64,000 nucleotides of DNA, from positions 62,001 to 126,000 of the forward strand of contig WNYE01000101.1 in assembly GCA_021396245.1 (NCBI GenBank), given 5' to 3'. Source of the stretch: Sporothrix humicola. Taxonomy: Eukaryota > Ascomycota > Sordariomycetes > Ophiostomatales > Ophiostomataceae. Under the pieces are notes generated by a model. That model was given only the letters and a program-made list of their open reading frames with translations. It did not search any database and was not told the DNA's origin. Below, piece after piece: positions 1 to 11,379 of the stretch (within the stretch, counting starts at the first letter, position 1; each line of letters begins with the position of its first letter). The position numbers and the translations under genes are program-made.

Positions 1-90
1 AGCTCACGCGCCAGAAATAAAGCATCGGCACGACACGATCAAGGGATCGCGAGCATCACAATCATCAAACACTGCAAAAGAGAGTCTTAC

Positions 91-198
91 CTGAAGGCCA
101 GCACGCGCCGAGTGGCTCTGCTGCTTCTTGGGGCCGTCGACCGAAGTCTTGCCGCCTGAGCTCTTGCCGCCCGAAGACTTGCCCTTGCCGCCAGCCAT
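91..198 (-). CDS. htz1: Histone variant H2A.Z, first coding exon (partial, runs off the left edge)
   Basis: The 36 codons read from the ATG at 198 give a Gly/Lys/Ser-rich tail ending in KKQQSHSARAGLQ, which is the N-terminal tail of fungal H2A.Z just before the histone fold (the family continues with FPCGR). The coding frame is followed by GTAAGA at 90-85, a normal donor, so an intron starts at 90 and the remaining exons lie outside the window. H2A.Z replaces H2A in nucleosomes flanking promoters, is deposited by SWR1 and has its tail lysines acetylated by NuA4. The lysines at the start of the tail (GGKGKSSGGKSSGGK) are the expected acetylation targets. A polypyrimidine tract on the sense strand lies upstream (about 350-700). 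The family identity is firm; only the exon end and everything downstream cannot be checked. Confidence 0.9.
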
Positions 199-1782
199 TG
201 TATCGAGAGATGCGAAAGTGGAAAAGTGGTTTTCGGAAAGTAAAGTTGGAGATGTTTCGTCGGGGATTAAGTCGCGAAAAAATCAATTATTTTCGCGCGT
301 GACAATCGAAATCGAGATGCGAAGATACGATGATGCAAAAGCGTAAGTTTTGTTTTGGCGTGGTGGTGGTGATGATAAAAAAAAATTGGAAAAAAGAGGA
401 AAAGAGGATGAAGAAGAAAAAAAGCGCGGATGTTGCAGTGTTGTTTTTGTTGTGATGAAAGAGAAGGGGGGAGGGAAAGCAAAAGGTAAGGGAGGTATCG
501 ATAACAAGACACGCGCTGTTTGCTGCTGTTTGGGGGAGAGGGGGGTGCCGTTTTTGGGGTTCTTAGGTAGAAAGGGCAAAAAAGCCTGCAGAAAAGTAAA
601 AAGGTGGCGGGTCGCTGCCTGGAATTTGAATTCGATGCGCTTTCCGGGGGAGGAATGCAGGCGAAAAACCAAAGGCAATTCACCGTTTCTTTCCTTCTGC
701 TCCTGTGTTTCTCTTTGTTGTGAGAGGGGAAGTCGCCTTCGCTCACCTTTTGGCGGGGAGCTAAAGCTCTGCTGCCCCCGGTAGCTGACAGGCGCTGTTT
801 TTTGGGTCGGATTTGCTGGGCGTTTTCTTTGTTGTTTTCTTTCCTTCCCGTTTTGTTGACAGATATCGCCCTCCCGCTCTGTTCCGGCAGGTGCAGGCCT
901 GTGGCGCCTCCTGCCTCAAAATCAAAACAAGAGCGAGCCACTAGGCTCACCGTATTGGCTGGCTGCCCCACTCGACCACGTGACCATCCCGCCTCAGGAA
1001 GGAAGACAAGGAGAGGGAATAGCTGAGGAATGCAATGGGCAGAAAGGATGATGAGAGTGAAGGAGATAGTGGAAGAAAGTCATCTTACCGTTGAGTTTGA
1101 GCATCTCCATGGAAAGGAGCCCATGTGCAGCCTGGTGTTGACACCGTAGCCAGCCTGCCATGCCGACCAACGTCAACCTGGCAGCCCATCACTCGATGAG
1201 AGAAGGGCAATCAAGGATGGCTGTTTGCCAAGCGCTTTTGCGTCCTGCGTGCTTGCACTTGCAAATATGTGTGAAATAGGCATGGGAGAGATACTGACCG
1301 TCAGAAAACAGTGTCACAGAAGCGTTTTGTTGAAGACGATGGTGCTGGCCTGATGTCGTCAAGTTGGAGATTCGCATTTCGATGTGCCGCTTTTGTGGGA
1401 TAATTCTAGGCTACGCTTGGGTGGATGCCCCTGTGGCTGAGCTGTGGCGCCACCCACCCAACTTGACGAGTCGCTCTTTCCCTCACCTGCAGCGTCGAAT
1501 CTCAAGTCTCATCAGTCTCCTCTGTTTGACTCAGAAATGATCCCAATTCAATAAATGTCTAGAATGCAGAAAGCGCTCAAAAGTATAAACGAACAAGGAA
1601 AGACAGAGCCAACAACAAAACAGAAACAAAAAACACACATATGCTTTCCTGTTGTACAATCAAGCCGCCTGTGCATTGTTGCAACAACGGCAACAATTTA
1701 AGATACATCCCAAGCAACATTACTCATCTCCCTCCAATACTCATTACCGTCCCCAAGCTGTCTTCCGTAACACCCTGTCGAC
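199..1782. other. Intergenic: H2A.Z leader/promoter and striatin 3' side
   Basis: No gene seen. On the minus strand, 350-700 is strongly pyrimidine-rich, the pattern seen upstream of many start codons in this window, so it is probably the H2A.Z promoter and leader. A 234-codon open frame at 267-971 on the minus strand is low in complexity and resembles nothing. A TGACTCA heptamer sits at 1527-1533. AT-rich sequence at about 1540-1740 is likely the 3' end of the striatin transcript. Confidence 0.6.
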
Positions 1783-4507
1783 CTAGCGAGCAAACACCTT
1801 GACCACGCCGTCACCGCCGCCGCTGACAACCCAGCGGCCATCCTGGCTCCAGACGACCGAGCACACGCCCTCGCCGCGCATGATCCGGTGCGACGTGATT
1901 TCCTGTGTGCAGGACCGCTTCTCGAGGCTCCAGAAGCGCAGCGATGCATCGTGGCCGGCGCTGACAAGCTCGCGGCCGTCGGGGCTGAGAGATAGACCGG
2001 AAATGGCTGCCGGGTGAGCCAGCATGTTGTACGTGCATTGGCCTAGAGGGTAGGAAGGAAGTTAGTAAAATGCTCACCGGGTGTAAAATAAATAAAAAAG
2101 AACTGCGTAGGGGACTCACCACTGTTGGCATCGAAGAACCGGATGAACTGGTCTTCGTGGCCAGAAATTATCACGCCTTCAACACCCGAACCGGCCATCG
2201 ACCGACGCCCGCCGCCAGTCGGGCCTCCAACACTGCCGCCGCTCCCAAGGTCCTCGTCGCCAGGCTGCGGCTGTTCGAGGCCGACCGTCGTGGCAACCAC
2301 GGCATTGACGCTCGTGGCCGAGGTTCCATCATATGTCTCCAGGCTCGCCATCGAGCCAATCTCCTCGCCCGTCCGCGTATCATACACCAAAATGGCGGCA
2401 TCTGAGTAGCTGACGACAAAGGCACCGCCGCTGCTGCTAAGGGCGGTGATCGACGTCGGGCTGGCCTTGGAGTTGGCGCGCACAATCGTGTGGATCAGCG
2501 TGTAGTTGAAGGGGCTGTTGCTGGCCACCGTGGGCTGTGGGCTGCTCGGGAAGCCCGAGCCGGAGCTCATCGAGTTGCCGCGCACGCGGCCACCCGTCCC
2601 ACCACCTCCACGACGGTTCGTATTGGGTGCTGCACCGGCGCCTGGCTGCGGCGAGGTCATCTGGGGCGGGGCGCTTACAGCCCAGACGCGGACAGTGCCG
2701 TCAGCAGCACCCGAAGCCAGGATGATGCGGTCTGGCGAACCGTATGTCGTACCACTTTGGCCAAACACAGCCCCCAGTGTTGCAGGAAGCACGCACAGAG
2801 CCCACACAGCGTCCGTGTGCCCATCAATGGTGGCCTTGGGGTCAACCCGACCGCGCTCCCAAACACGAATAAAGTTGTCCTGTCCGCCCGAGAAGATCCA
2901 GCCGTCGCCCTGTGCCCGGCCACCCGTCGAGAAATTGGGTGCAGCAAACCACGAGGCGAGACACAGCACGGCGCCGTTATGGCCACGATGTGTAAAGTCC
3001 GCCTGCACGTCCAGGTCAGACACGTTGCCGGAAGTCAAATACGTAGTCCGCGGGATGTGGAAACGCTTTATTAAGCCGTCGTCGCCGGCCGTGCAGATTT
3101 CAGGCTCGCCCGGACTGCCGCCACCAGAGAAGATGACTGTGCGGACGGTGTCGAGGTGGCCACGCAGTCCAAACCGCATCTTGAAGTTGCCGCTTTCCGT
3201 CTTTTGTGCCGCCTTTTGCGAGGTCGAGGTGATAGACAGGTCGTGTTCCCCACTCCGCCGCCTTGACATGCTGCCCTTGCGGCGGTGCGAGCCTGGGAGG
3301 CGGTTGGGTGACTTGGGTATGCTGTCGGCTGCTGGGAAGATATCGGTATCGGGGCGGTTCGAGACGGGTTGTTGCTGTGTCATGGAGAGGGAGCTAGGTT
3401 CGGGGAAAGAAGACGTGGGCGCATCGTTGAAGTCCCAAGCGTCGACGTCGGGTGCAGCACCGGCGCCGCTGGTTTTCTCAACCGCACGCTGGTTTTCCTG
3501 TCCAGGCTGTTCCCGATCTTCCAGAGGATGGCTGATCGTCGATGTCTGTGTAGGCTGGGGTGGCCAATCTGATGCTGCGTTTGCCGCTGCGTATGCTGAG
3601 GGGTTGACCTCTGCGCCAGATCTTGTCATGGGTGCAGGCTGCAGCGGTTGTTGTTGTTGTTGTTGCTGCTGCTGCTGGTTCACGTGGTTGGCAGCGTTTT
3701 GAGCCTGCCGGAAATTCTGATTCTGTTGAGCCGCCCGCGTTGGAGGGGGTGCAAACTGCTCCATCTGCTGCTGCTGTTGTTGACCAGGCGCGAGGCCAAA
3801 GTCTTCTTCGCGGAGGTCGTCCATGAGAGGCAGAGGTGGGGATTCGCGGGGAGGCATCGGGTTGGCGGGTGTGACCATGAGGTACGTGAATTCGCTCTGG
3901 CACTGGTCCAAGAAGACACGCAGATCGGACCGCTGCGCCTCCTCGTCTCCAACAGCAATACCGCGGCCGCCAAAGTCGGGGTTAGCGCCGGGCTGCGCGT
4001 CCTTGCCGTCCTGGATGCCGCGGAGCTTCTCGAGAATCTTGGACGCTTGCTGCTGCTTGTCGCTTTCAGGATGAGAGTCGGTGGGATCGGTGCCTGACGC
4101 GCCTGCCTTCAGGAGCGTTGACTGGTCCTTGACTTTCTTTTCGAGGATGGCGACGTATTTCTTCAGAGCCTTTTGTGTCGCGTCGGCTCGCCGCGCCGAG
4201 CCCTCGAGGGACGCTATCCGGCCCTTCATCTCCTGCTTCTCAATCTCCCACGCATTGCGGTCTCGTTCGTGCCGGTGCCATTCTGTCTGTAGGAAGCGCA
4301 TAACGCCTAGATGCGTAGTGTTAGCATATGTCACCATGTCCCCGTGATTGAAAAACCGTGTAGAGTCCCACCTTGAAGAGTATATTCGGTCGCGTGTGGC
4401 TGGTTGCCAGGATTGCCTGGCATTCCGCCAGACATCTCGTTGGACACCATCCCGCCCAGGCCACCACCTGGACTTGGCCCCATGTTGCCTTGGCCGTTCC
4501 AACTCAT
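1783..4507 (-). CDS. pro11: Striatin, STRIPAK scaffold (Pro11 homologue)
   Basis: Three exons: 4507-4372, 4306-2120 and 2042-1783, giving 860 residues. Both introns (65 and 77 bp) have GT/AG ends and keep the frame exactly, restoring Y-T-L-Q-G-V-M-R at the first junction and A-N-S-G-Q-C-T-Y at the second. The N-terminus carries the striatin caveolin-binding/coiled-coil block ([20 protein letters not shown], from residue 44), followed by coiled coil to about residue 115. A long Gln/Pro/Ser-rich linker with two polyQ runs near residues 220 and 255 follows, then WD40 repeats from about residue 424 to the end, finishing in GDGVVKVFAR. Striatins bind PP2A-A/C, Mob3 and GCK kinases; in Sordaria and Neurospora the complex is needed for hyphal fusion and fruiting-body development. 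The start at 4507 is preferred over an upstream in-frame non-ATG extension because it is followed directly by the family N-terminus. Confidence 0.95.
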
Positions 4508-5600
4508 GCGCGCAACCAGCAAGGGCCGTTGCTGTGCTGGTCGGCTCTCGTCGGGAGGCTACCTCAAAGACGAGACGACAAGAAAGCCGCAGTACTTGTT
4601 GAGTTTGGGAGATGGAGAGGTATAGGGTGCACGCGCGCAAGCCTTGGTGTTCGGGTTCGATTGATTGGTCGGGGTAGCGACAGAACCGGGCAATTGAGAC
4701 AAGATCGAAACGACGAGATCGGGAGGGAATGTCGCGTTATCACGACTCCGTGGGAGAATGCTCGATGAAATGCGAAATGCGGAAATCGAAATGTGTCGAA
4801 ATGCGATGCAGGAACCGGCGTGGTGAAATGCAAGATGCAAGACTTTTTGGGAAATTATCGTACACGCACGCACACGCACGTCGGGAATCGAAGCGCGGCG
4901 GGAAAAGCGAAAAGCGAGATGGGGAAAAACAATGAGAAAAGGGACAAAATTATTTGCAGCAAATGTTGTTGCTGCACGCTAGATGCTGTATGAAGTAGGT
5001 ATGCGATGCGAAAGGAGCGACTCGAGAAAAGAGGTGAGGTCGGAGGTCGTGCTTTCCTTCCGTTTCCTGGGTTGCTGTTGAGAAAAAAACACAGAGGCAC
5101 GCAGGGAAGGTGCTGTCGAGCTGTTCTCTTTCTCCTTCCTCTCATCTCATTCTCGAGGATGGCCAACGAGCCGAGCTCCTTCAGTTGTGCTGCAAAAAGT
5201 GCCATGCTGTACGGGGTTGGGCTAGGAACGGGGACGCTAGCCAATCACAACGGCCCTGACAGGGACTTCAGGCGCCAAGGCATCAACGGGCAGACGTTTT
5301 GGCGCTGTAGCTTTATCACTCAGGGGCTGATCTCAGGGGCGGCGAGCGAGAAGGAAGGAAAGCGCGTCCCAACGTCGCGCGCACGGACCAAGTTAGCTGT
5401 CAAAGGCACGTGACCAGATTTGGCGGGTTCGGAGCCTTGCATAATGCACGATGACAATCTCTCGAGTCAGCCTGCCTTCTTTTCTTTTTTCTTTCATTGT
5501 TTGTAAATTCGTTAAATGTCATAAATCATTCCTGGTATCTATCTCAGAAGTGCGCCGTGTTCCTAATAATATACATATACAAACTCATGCAGTCCCAACT
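4508..5600. other. Intergenic: striatin leader/promoter and rad14 3' side
   Basis: No gene seen. The sequence is purine-rich on the plus strand around 4890-5150, meaning pyrimidine-rich in the sense of striatin, as expected for its promoter and leader. The 5450-5590 stretch is AT-richer and probably holds the rad14 transcript end. The short open frames here look like chance. Confidence 0.6.
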
Positions 5601-6913
5601 CTAGAACTCCAGCTCTTCGACCTCCATTCCGCACGAGACACAGCGTTTAACGGACATGCCGTCTTCGTTCTCGACGGCACGGCCCCATTCGTGTACATGC
5701 CGGCCTTTACTACCGACGGCATCACCAAATGTTGTCGCCTGTGTCTCGCCGTCGGCCGAGCTCTTGCCGCGTGCATTGCGACGGTACGCTTCGGTGCGGG
5801 TCTTCTTCTTAAGCTGGAGCAGCTTCTCTTTGAACTTGGCCTCTTTGCGTTTCTTCTTGTCGGCCTCTCGCCGCTCGAACTCGGCGTCTAGAGCCTCGGC
5901 CGAGCCCCATTTGGTCTTGATGGCGTAGTCTTCCACCTGGAAGCGGAGGAACAGCATCATGTCGTGCCAATGAGACTTGTGTGGATTTGGTTTCGACAAA
6001 TGTGGGAGCAGCTCCGCATCCTTGAGCTCGGCTGGAGGTGTTAGTAGGCCATATTATATTTTAAGCATAGTAACGGTGACCATGGCACTCACGATCTGTC
6101 AAGAGATAGTCCTCTTTGCACTCGGTCTTGGTCAAGAGGCTGTACTTTTCCGGCAGCTTGTCCTTGCACGAGTTGCACACGCAAATGTGGAAGACGTCCT
6201 CCCAGACGAAGTCAATCTCGAGACTGTTGCACTCTCTGCACCGCTTTTGTTGGTTGGCCTCGGCCAAAACGGAGAGACCGGGCTCGTAGGGTCCCTGCTT
6301 GAGCCTCTTCAAGTTGCGGATCGTCTGCATTCGCTCCCACTCGGCGACCGTCATGTGCGCCGGCCGCATCTCCTGTGGACCCGTATTCTTCTTTGATGTA
6401 TCCTGAAACGCCTTATTGAACGGGTCGTCTTCGGTCGACAGGAAACCGCCTTTTGTGTCGGTCATGGCGCTAAAGTTGTAGTCGACAAACTTGGCAAAGT
6501 TCTTGGCTGGGCGGATCTCGACATCCTGGCCGCTGCCCGCATTGCGGTGGTTGGCCGGGACCTCGGAGACGGACATGGAGGCATGCGGCCGCTTGTTCGG
6601 GTTGTTTGGGCTGTTCGAGTTGTTTGTGGCTGCATTTCGAGTATTTCGTGGGTTCTTGTCGCCGACGACGTAGACGTCGTTGGATGCTAGATAGCCCTTG
6701 GCAGGCGACTTGCTTGATCCGGAAGCGCGTTGGGCAGCGAGCTCGTTCTGTTCTCGAATCTCTTTCGACCGTAACCGGACCTCATCCTGGATGGTAGACA
6801 TGGTTAGCAAAGGCTGTAGAAATAGAAAGGAAGCAAGGCTGAGGCCGTACAGTTTGTCTGGTATTGGCAGTGCCGGCGGTATTCTGCGCGGCTGAGCGTG
6901 TTGAGCGGTCCAT
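5601..6913 (-). CDS. rad14: DNA repair protein Rad14 (XPA homologue)
   Basis: Three exons: 6913-6851, 6786-6093 and 6031-5601, giving 395 residues. The second junction restores T-D-P-E-L-K-D-A-E-L, the expected XPA sequence. The zinc finger is clear: C204-x2-C207-x17-C225-x2-C228, inside a block reading CREC...CNSCKDKLPEKYSLLTKTE, followed by the DNA-binding domain (PNPHKSHWHDMMLFLR) and a basic Lys/Arg-rich helix. Rad14 recognises and verifies distorted DNA and positions TFIIH and XPF-ERCC1 (Rad1-Rad10) during nucleotide excision repair in the nucleus. A short C-terminal CxxC (RCVSCG) is also present. The first exon of 21 codons is inferred from a GCTAAC branch site and CAG acceptor lying over the alternative start ATG at 6801; if that splice is wrong, the protein starts there with M-S-T-I-Q. 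Confidence 0.93.
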
Positions 6914-7504
6914 TGTGTGTGCGGTGAAATGGCAGTACCAGCTGTCAGAAGGCGAAAGAATGAGAGGAGGAAGAAAAGAAAGAAGAGGCGTTCATCACAG
7001 GTGCGGTTGATTGACGGATTGAAAATGACGTTTATCGTTTGGGGACTGTTGGGGGCGAAAGGCAGTATTAGTCAGGGCTGGTACTTGGGCAGATGCGCCG
7101 CCAACAGCACCAACAGCGCCAAAACCTGCCAAAAACGTGCGTGCATATGCGCACGCGAACAGGCACATTCGGTGCACGGCTAGCACCGGGCCGCAAAACA
7201 GTCCACGAAATGACAAATGACGGAGGATTTTCTCCATGAAAGCAATTCGAGTTGAAGAATATAGTTTTTATTAATTCTATTATAATAGCGTACGCCGCCT
7301 AACCATAACCAAATGTGGACTGAGCCAACGAGCTCGGTCTTTTAGGTGTACCCCAGAATCCGTAACAATCCATTTCCAAAGAATACGAAAGAGGACAGAA
7401 AGGAGAAAAGAGAGTAAGGGAGAGCAGAGCAGCTCACGGCCCACCAAATGTTGGCGCAAAACTGTCTCTGTCCCCTCAAAAGAAGTATCCGTCCGTGCAA
7501 CCGT
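6914..7504. other. Intergenic: rad14 upstream, pho88 3' side
   Basis: No gene seen. 6960-7000 is purine-rich on the plus strand (pyrimidine-rich in the sense of rad14). An AT-rich patch at 7255-7300 probably lies in or after the pho88 3' end. No element recognised. Confidence 0.6.
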
Positions 7505-8278
7505 CTACTCCTCCTTGACGCCACCGTGGCCGGCGCGCTCGGCAGCCTCGACGGCCTTCTTGTCGCTCTGGGCCGGGCCGCTCTGGAGGCCGCTCATGAG
7601 ACCGCCACCGGCCTTGAAGGGGCGCTTGAGGTCGCCGGTGGCGGGCTGGCCGAAGATATAGATCTTGGAGAGGTTGGCCTCGAGGGCGCTCTTGAGCGGG
7701 ATGATGGACTGGATCAGGAGCGGGTTGGTGTACTTCATGTACAGGTGCATAAAGGCCATCATGCCGACACCCATCATCTGCGAGCGCATGAGCTGCTTGA
7801 GCTGGCTCTTGTCGTAGGCGTGGACGGTCGTCGTGACGAGCTTGCCCTCCTCGGAGGAGCCCATGGGGGCCGGCTCGACGTACTTGAGGGTGGTGAGGTC
7901 TATACTGTTAGCATGCGTAGCAACGAGGTTGGTTGGTTTGCTTGGGAACGCACCCTTCTTCTTGTTGATCTGGGCCTGGATGTACAGGTAGATGGACAGG
8001 ATGATGATGTTGCTGGCGGCATAGGTGATGCGCACAATCTGGAGGGTCTGGGGATCCTCAAAGGGGATGCGCTTCGACACCTGCATCATACCGAGGATGA
8101 TGACCAGGTTCGTCCTGGGCTGTTAGCATGTGTGCTGGTGCGCAACGAGAGTCATGGCGATGCGCGAGAGCTTCAACCAGGGGAAGAACCGAGATTGAAG
8201 AAAAGAAAACAAAGATGTGAGGAAAGTCGCATTGCGAGAAACTTACACCTGGGGGCTGAGGCTTGTGAATCCGGCCAT
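7505..8278 (-). CDS. pho88: Pho88/Snd3 family ER membrane protein
   Basis: Three exons: 8278-8247, 8114-7954 and 7899-7505, giving 195 residues. The first exon encodes only MAGFTSLSPQ plus two bases, and splicing restores V-T-N-L-V-I-I-L-G-M-M-Q-V. The second intron (54 bp) restores N-K-K-K-D-L-T-T-L-K-Y-V-E. The sequence KRIPFEDPQTLQIVRITYAAS followed by a hydrophobic segment is the Pho88 signature. The middle (MMGVGMMAFMHLYMKYTNPL) and the Gly/Ala-rich C-terminus ending in GGVKEE also fit, as does the length. Pho88 was described in yeast as affecting phosphate uptake and later as Snd3, part of the SRP-independent targeting route into the ER. Branch sites of the type GCTAAC precede both acceptors. 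Confidence 0.95.
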
Positions 8279-9135
8279 TTTGAACGATCGTGTCTTTGTC
8301 TGAGAAAAGAAGGGGATTGTCTGATTCGTGATCGTGGTTGGGATCGTGGTCGTGTGCACAAGTTGTCTCGATGCGATGGAAAAGGAGAAGAAAAGCAAAG
8401 CGCTGGCTTTTGGTGAGAAAGCTGGAAAAGGGAAAACGCAAAAGACGAATTCACCGAGATTGCAGATTACAGGGCCCGCAGCGTGTTGGGGACGTATCCT
8501 TGTAGCGCCTAAGGGTCCCTGTCAGCGCCATTTTACGCCATTCTACGCTATTGGCAGCGGCTTACCGGGTAGCGGATGTAGTGTTTCTCCGTGCAGTTGG
8601 TGCTCCTCCGTACACTTTTGGGTGGGGAAAGGGGTGGAAGGTGGTGGAAGGGACACGTTCTAGTTTGACGCCTGGCGTCGCCTCCCAGGTGTCCACTTGG
8701 CGCGCTTTTGCGCTTTTGGGGGGGATTGTGTGCTGGAGAAGAGTCTCTGAACAGTTGGGCTGCTGGGCTCCACAGGCTGGCACCTTCCTTTCACGGCTGC
8801 GCGCCGGCCGCCATCGAGCCGCAGCTGCCAAAAGTCGCGACACGATTAGATAGGCTCTCTTTCGTGCACCTCATTGGCTCTTTCACCATGTAAAACATTG
8901 CAGTCGACAACTCAGGACACTCACATCTCTCATCGACCAATACACGAATTCCCATGTTGCCCCGACACTATGGCATATTGCGCAAGAGTATATTGATTCG
9001 TTTATCTAACTGACACTTTTAGCATCCAAGAGCCAGAAAACAACCTTTGAGAACAATGCGTCCATCCAGATTCAATCCGCTCCCTGCCTTTTCGACGTCC
9101 CCCTTTTTAACACCCGTTCCATCATCGCGCCTCAC
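8279..9135. other. Intergenic: pho88 promoter region
   Basis: No gene seen. 8375-8450 is purine-rich on the plus strand, so it is pyrimidine-rich in the sense of pho88. 8900-9120 is AT-richer and likely holds the 3' end of the cytochrome-domain gene. Short open frames on both strands at 8550-8850 look like chance. Confidence 0.6.
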
Positions 9136-9792
9136 TTATGCAGTGCCCTTCTGGGCGGCCTGGACGAGGCCTGCAAAGTCGGCGAGCTTCGCGGCGCCAA
9201 AGTCCTGGGTCCACTTGCCCTTGGCGCTGTGGATGCCGAAGCGGCTGGCGTTGTTGGCCGGGTCGGCCGGGGCGGTGGCCGACGTTGCGTAGGCCAGCGA
9301 GATGGCGGCGCCGGCGGGGTCGATCGTTTTGGCCGACCAGGTGCTGCAGCCCGTGCAGATGACGTCCAGCTGCCAGTGCGTGGCGTTGGTCTTGGACGAG
9401 GGGAGGACGACGTAGCTGGCACCGGCATAGGCCGTGGGCATGGTGTGGCCCGTCGTGAGGCGGCTCGACACGACGGCGGTGGCGGCGTTGGACCAGCCGA
9501 GCGTCAGCGGGTTGTTGGCCATGGCGCCGCCCCAGGCAACACCGGCCCAGCCAATGGCCTTGGGCGCGACGATCGAGAGGGCAATGTCGTACGGCGCGGT
9601 GGCAGTGGCAGTGTCGGGGATGGCGATGCGGAAGGAGACGCTGTTGGGCGAGACGTACTCGGAGTAGCAGATCTTGGAGACGTCGTCGCAGACCTTGGCC
9701 TGGGAGGCGCGGGGCAGCACTTCGGAAGAAGGGGCCGGGGCGGCGAGTGCCGACGCAGCCAGCGCCAGCGTTGCCAGTTGAACACGGACCAT
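9136..9792 (-). CDS. Secreted solo cytochrome domain (cellobiose-dehydrogenase type, DOMON-like)
   Basis: A single exon of 218 residues. The N-terminus is a signal peptide (hydrophobic to about residue 17, then A-P-A-P). The rest matches the haem b domain of cellobiose dehydrogenase: C-Y-S-E-Y near 42-46, G-W-A-G-V-A-W-G-G-A-M-A-N-N-P-L at 81-96, C146-T-G-C149-S-T-W and F-G-I-H188. In the family, a Met in the GG-x-M motif and a His near the C-terminus are the axial haem ligands; M91 and H188 are in those places. There is no flavin domain, cellulose-binding module or membrane anchor, so this is a stand-alone extracellular electron-transfer domain. Likely partners (a flavoprotein, or copper oxidases such as LPMOs) are inference only. 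Neighbours do not point to a pathway. Confidence 0.85.
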   Translation of the reverse strand: MVRVQLATLALAASALAAPAPSSEVLPRASQAKVCDDVSKICYSEYVSPNSVSFRIAIPDTATATAPYDIALSIVAPKAIGWAGVAWGGAMANNPLTLGWSNAATAVVSSRLTTGHTMPTAYAGASYVVLPSSKTNATHWQLDVICTGCSTWSAKTIDPAGAAISLAYATSATAPADPANNASRFGIHSAKGKWTQDFGAAKLADFAGLVQAAQKGTA

Positions 9793-11379
9793 GTTGGCGT
9801 TGAAGGGGTGTGGCGGGTAGCAAGTGATGTCGCCTGTTGTCGGTCGTCTGTGGTTGAGAGGGGAGCGAGTGTCGATGCACAGTATATCTGGCCTGGGAAA
9901 GGAGAAAGGACGATTACAGGAGGAGCAGTGAGAACAGATTCAAGAACAGGAAAGGGCCGACACTCGTCTCACGGGGGGGCACGCCAGGAAGCCATGGCTT
10001 TATGGGGTTGACGGACAGGCACAAGGCGAGCACAAGACGTGCACAAGACGAGTACATGGATTGATTGCCGTCGCCGTTACTATGGCTCCAAACGAGAGCA
10101 AGCCAAGACCTTTAACCGGCCCTCGCCGTCGACAGGTCAGAAACGATATGAAAAGGAGGAGGCAATGGAGAAGTCTCCGTCATGTTCTTTAATTAGAACC
10201 GTTATATGTGATAACCAGAGAATACTCGCGGAGAAGAAACGAGGAAACAATGGGTGCAAGTTTGACCGACTGGGTCTAGGTTCCGTTCCGGCCGTGCTGG
10301 TTAAACTTGGCTAAAGTGATATTGCTTGTCTTATTGTCTTATTGCGCGCCTTCTCGGTTCCCCGTGCCTTTTCTTTCTATTTTCTACGGATTGCCAGCCG
10401 GTCTCTGCCCGAGCGTACGGCACCTCATAAAGTGCCTGACCATTCAGGTGAGCGAGATTGTCAGCATCGTCATTCGTTTCTGCGCAAAGACATCGTAAAG
10501 ACACTGCAGAATTGTTTGTCATGGCAATTGTGTACATTGACAAAGTGGTCGTACATTCTATTACAATTCCCGTTCAAGAGAAGACACAGGCCTGCATACA
10601 CATATGGATGCGAATAAACGAGAGAGATAAGGCAGCAAAGCAAACTTAAGGCACACAAAGCCAGCAGCCCGTGGTGTTGACGGCAGAAGGTCGTTCAGTA
10701 GCCAATGTGCTCGTTTCTATTGCAGTTCACCTCCGAGAGACGAGACTTAGCCTGATATATTGTTTCCGCGCATCGCCATATCTCGACAATCATAATTTTG
10801 TCCTATAAGAGGAACAACGAGAAGCTTGTTTCTTTCCATCTTTGTTTCCGTCATTTGCAAGCATGCATATCTTGCTCATCTGAAATGGAAATGCATATTC
10901 CCTTCATTTGGCATGGCTAGGATTTGTCAATGCACTCTTTGATAATATGACAATAAGACGTTTTCTCGGCTCTGGCTAAATAGACATAGGCCCAGGACTT
11001 CAGACTTCACTCTACGCATTTCTTTTCGGAGGTCCGCATGGGACCTGCATCTTCGCGTAGACGGCCGCTTCCTTTCGATTTCTTTTGTTTTAATCATCCA
11101 CTTCATCCCGTCTCATCCATTGTCCAATCGTATCTTCCACGTTTGCAATCACAACAATCATGGTCAATATACGACGTACATCACTGCAATCAGGGGATCC
11201 ATATCACCCATTCCAAATATCGGAGAGCAAACTCAAATCGGGCCCGAGTGGGATACCCAGCACTGTCTAGGTTCATCCTTGGTGTCCTTGCTTCATAAGC
11301 TTAAATCATAATTCCGTCTAATGTCTAAGGTACAGTGCAAAAGATCTGTTCGTCTTGTGTCTCCCTCCCAAAGTTTCCC
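9793..11379. other. Intergenic, 1.6 kb
   Basis: Upstream of the cytochrome-domain gene and downstream of the hydrolase gene. The sequence becomes AT-richer from about 10300 to 11330, with no long open frame, repeat or RNA gene recognised. Only short chance frames are present. Confidence 0.6.

Noticed and set aside
267..971. 234-codon open frame on the minus strand upstream of H2A.Z
   Set aside because: Composition is that of a pyrimidine-rich leader (long Ser/Phe/Pro/His runs), with no domain or splice support.
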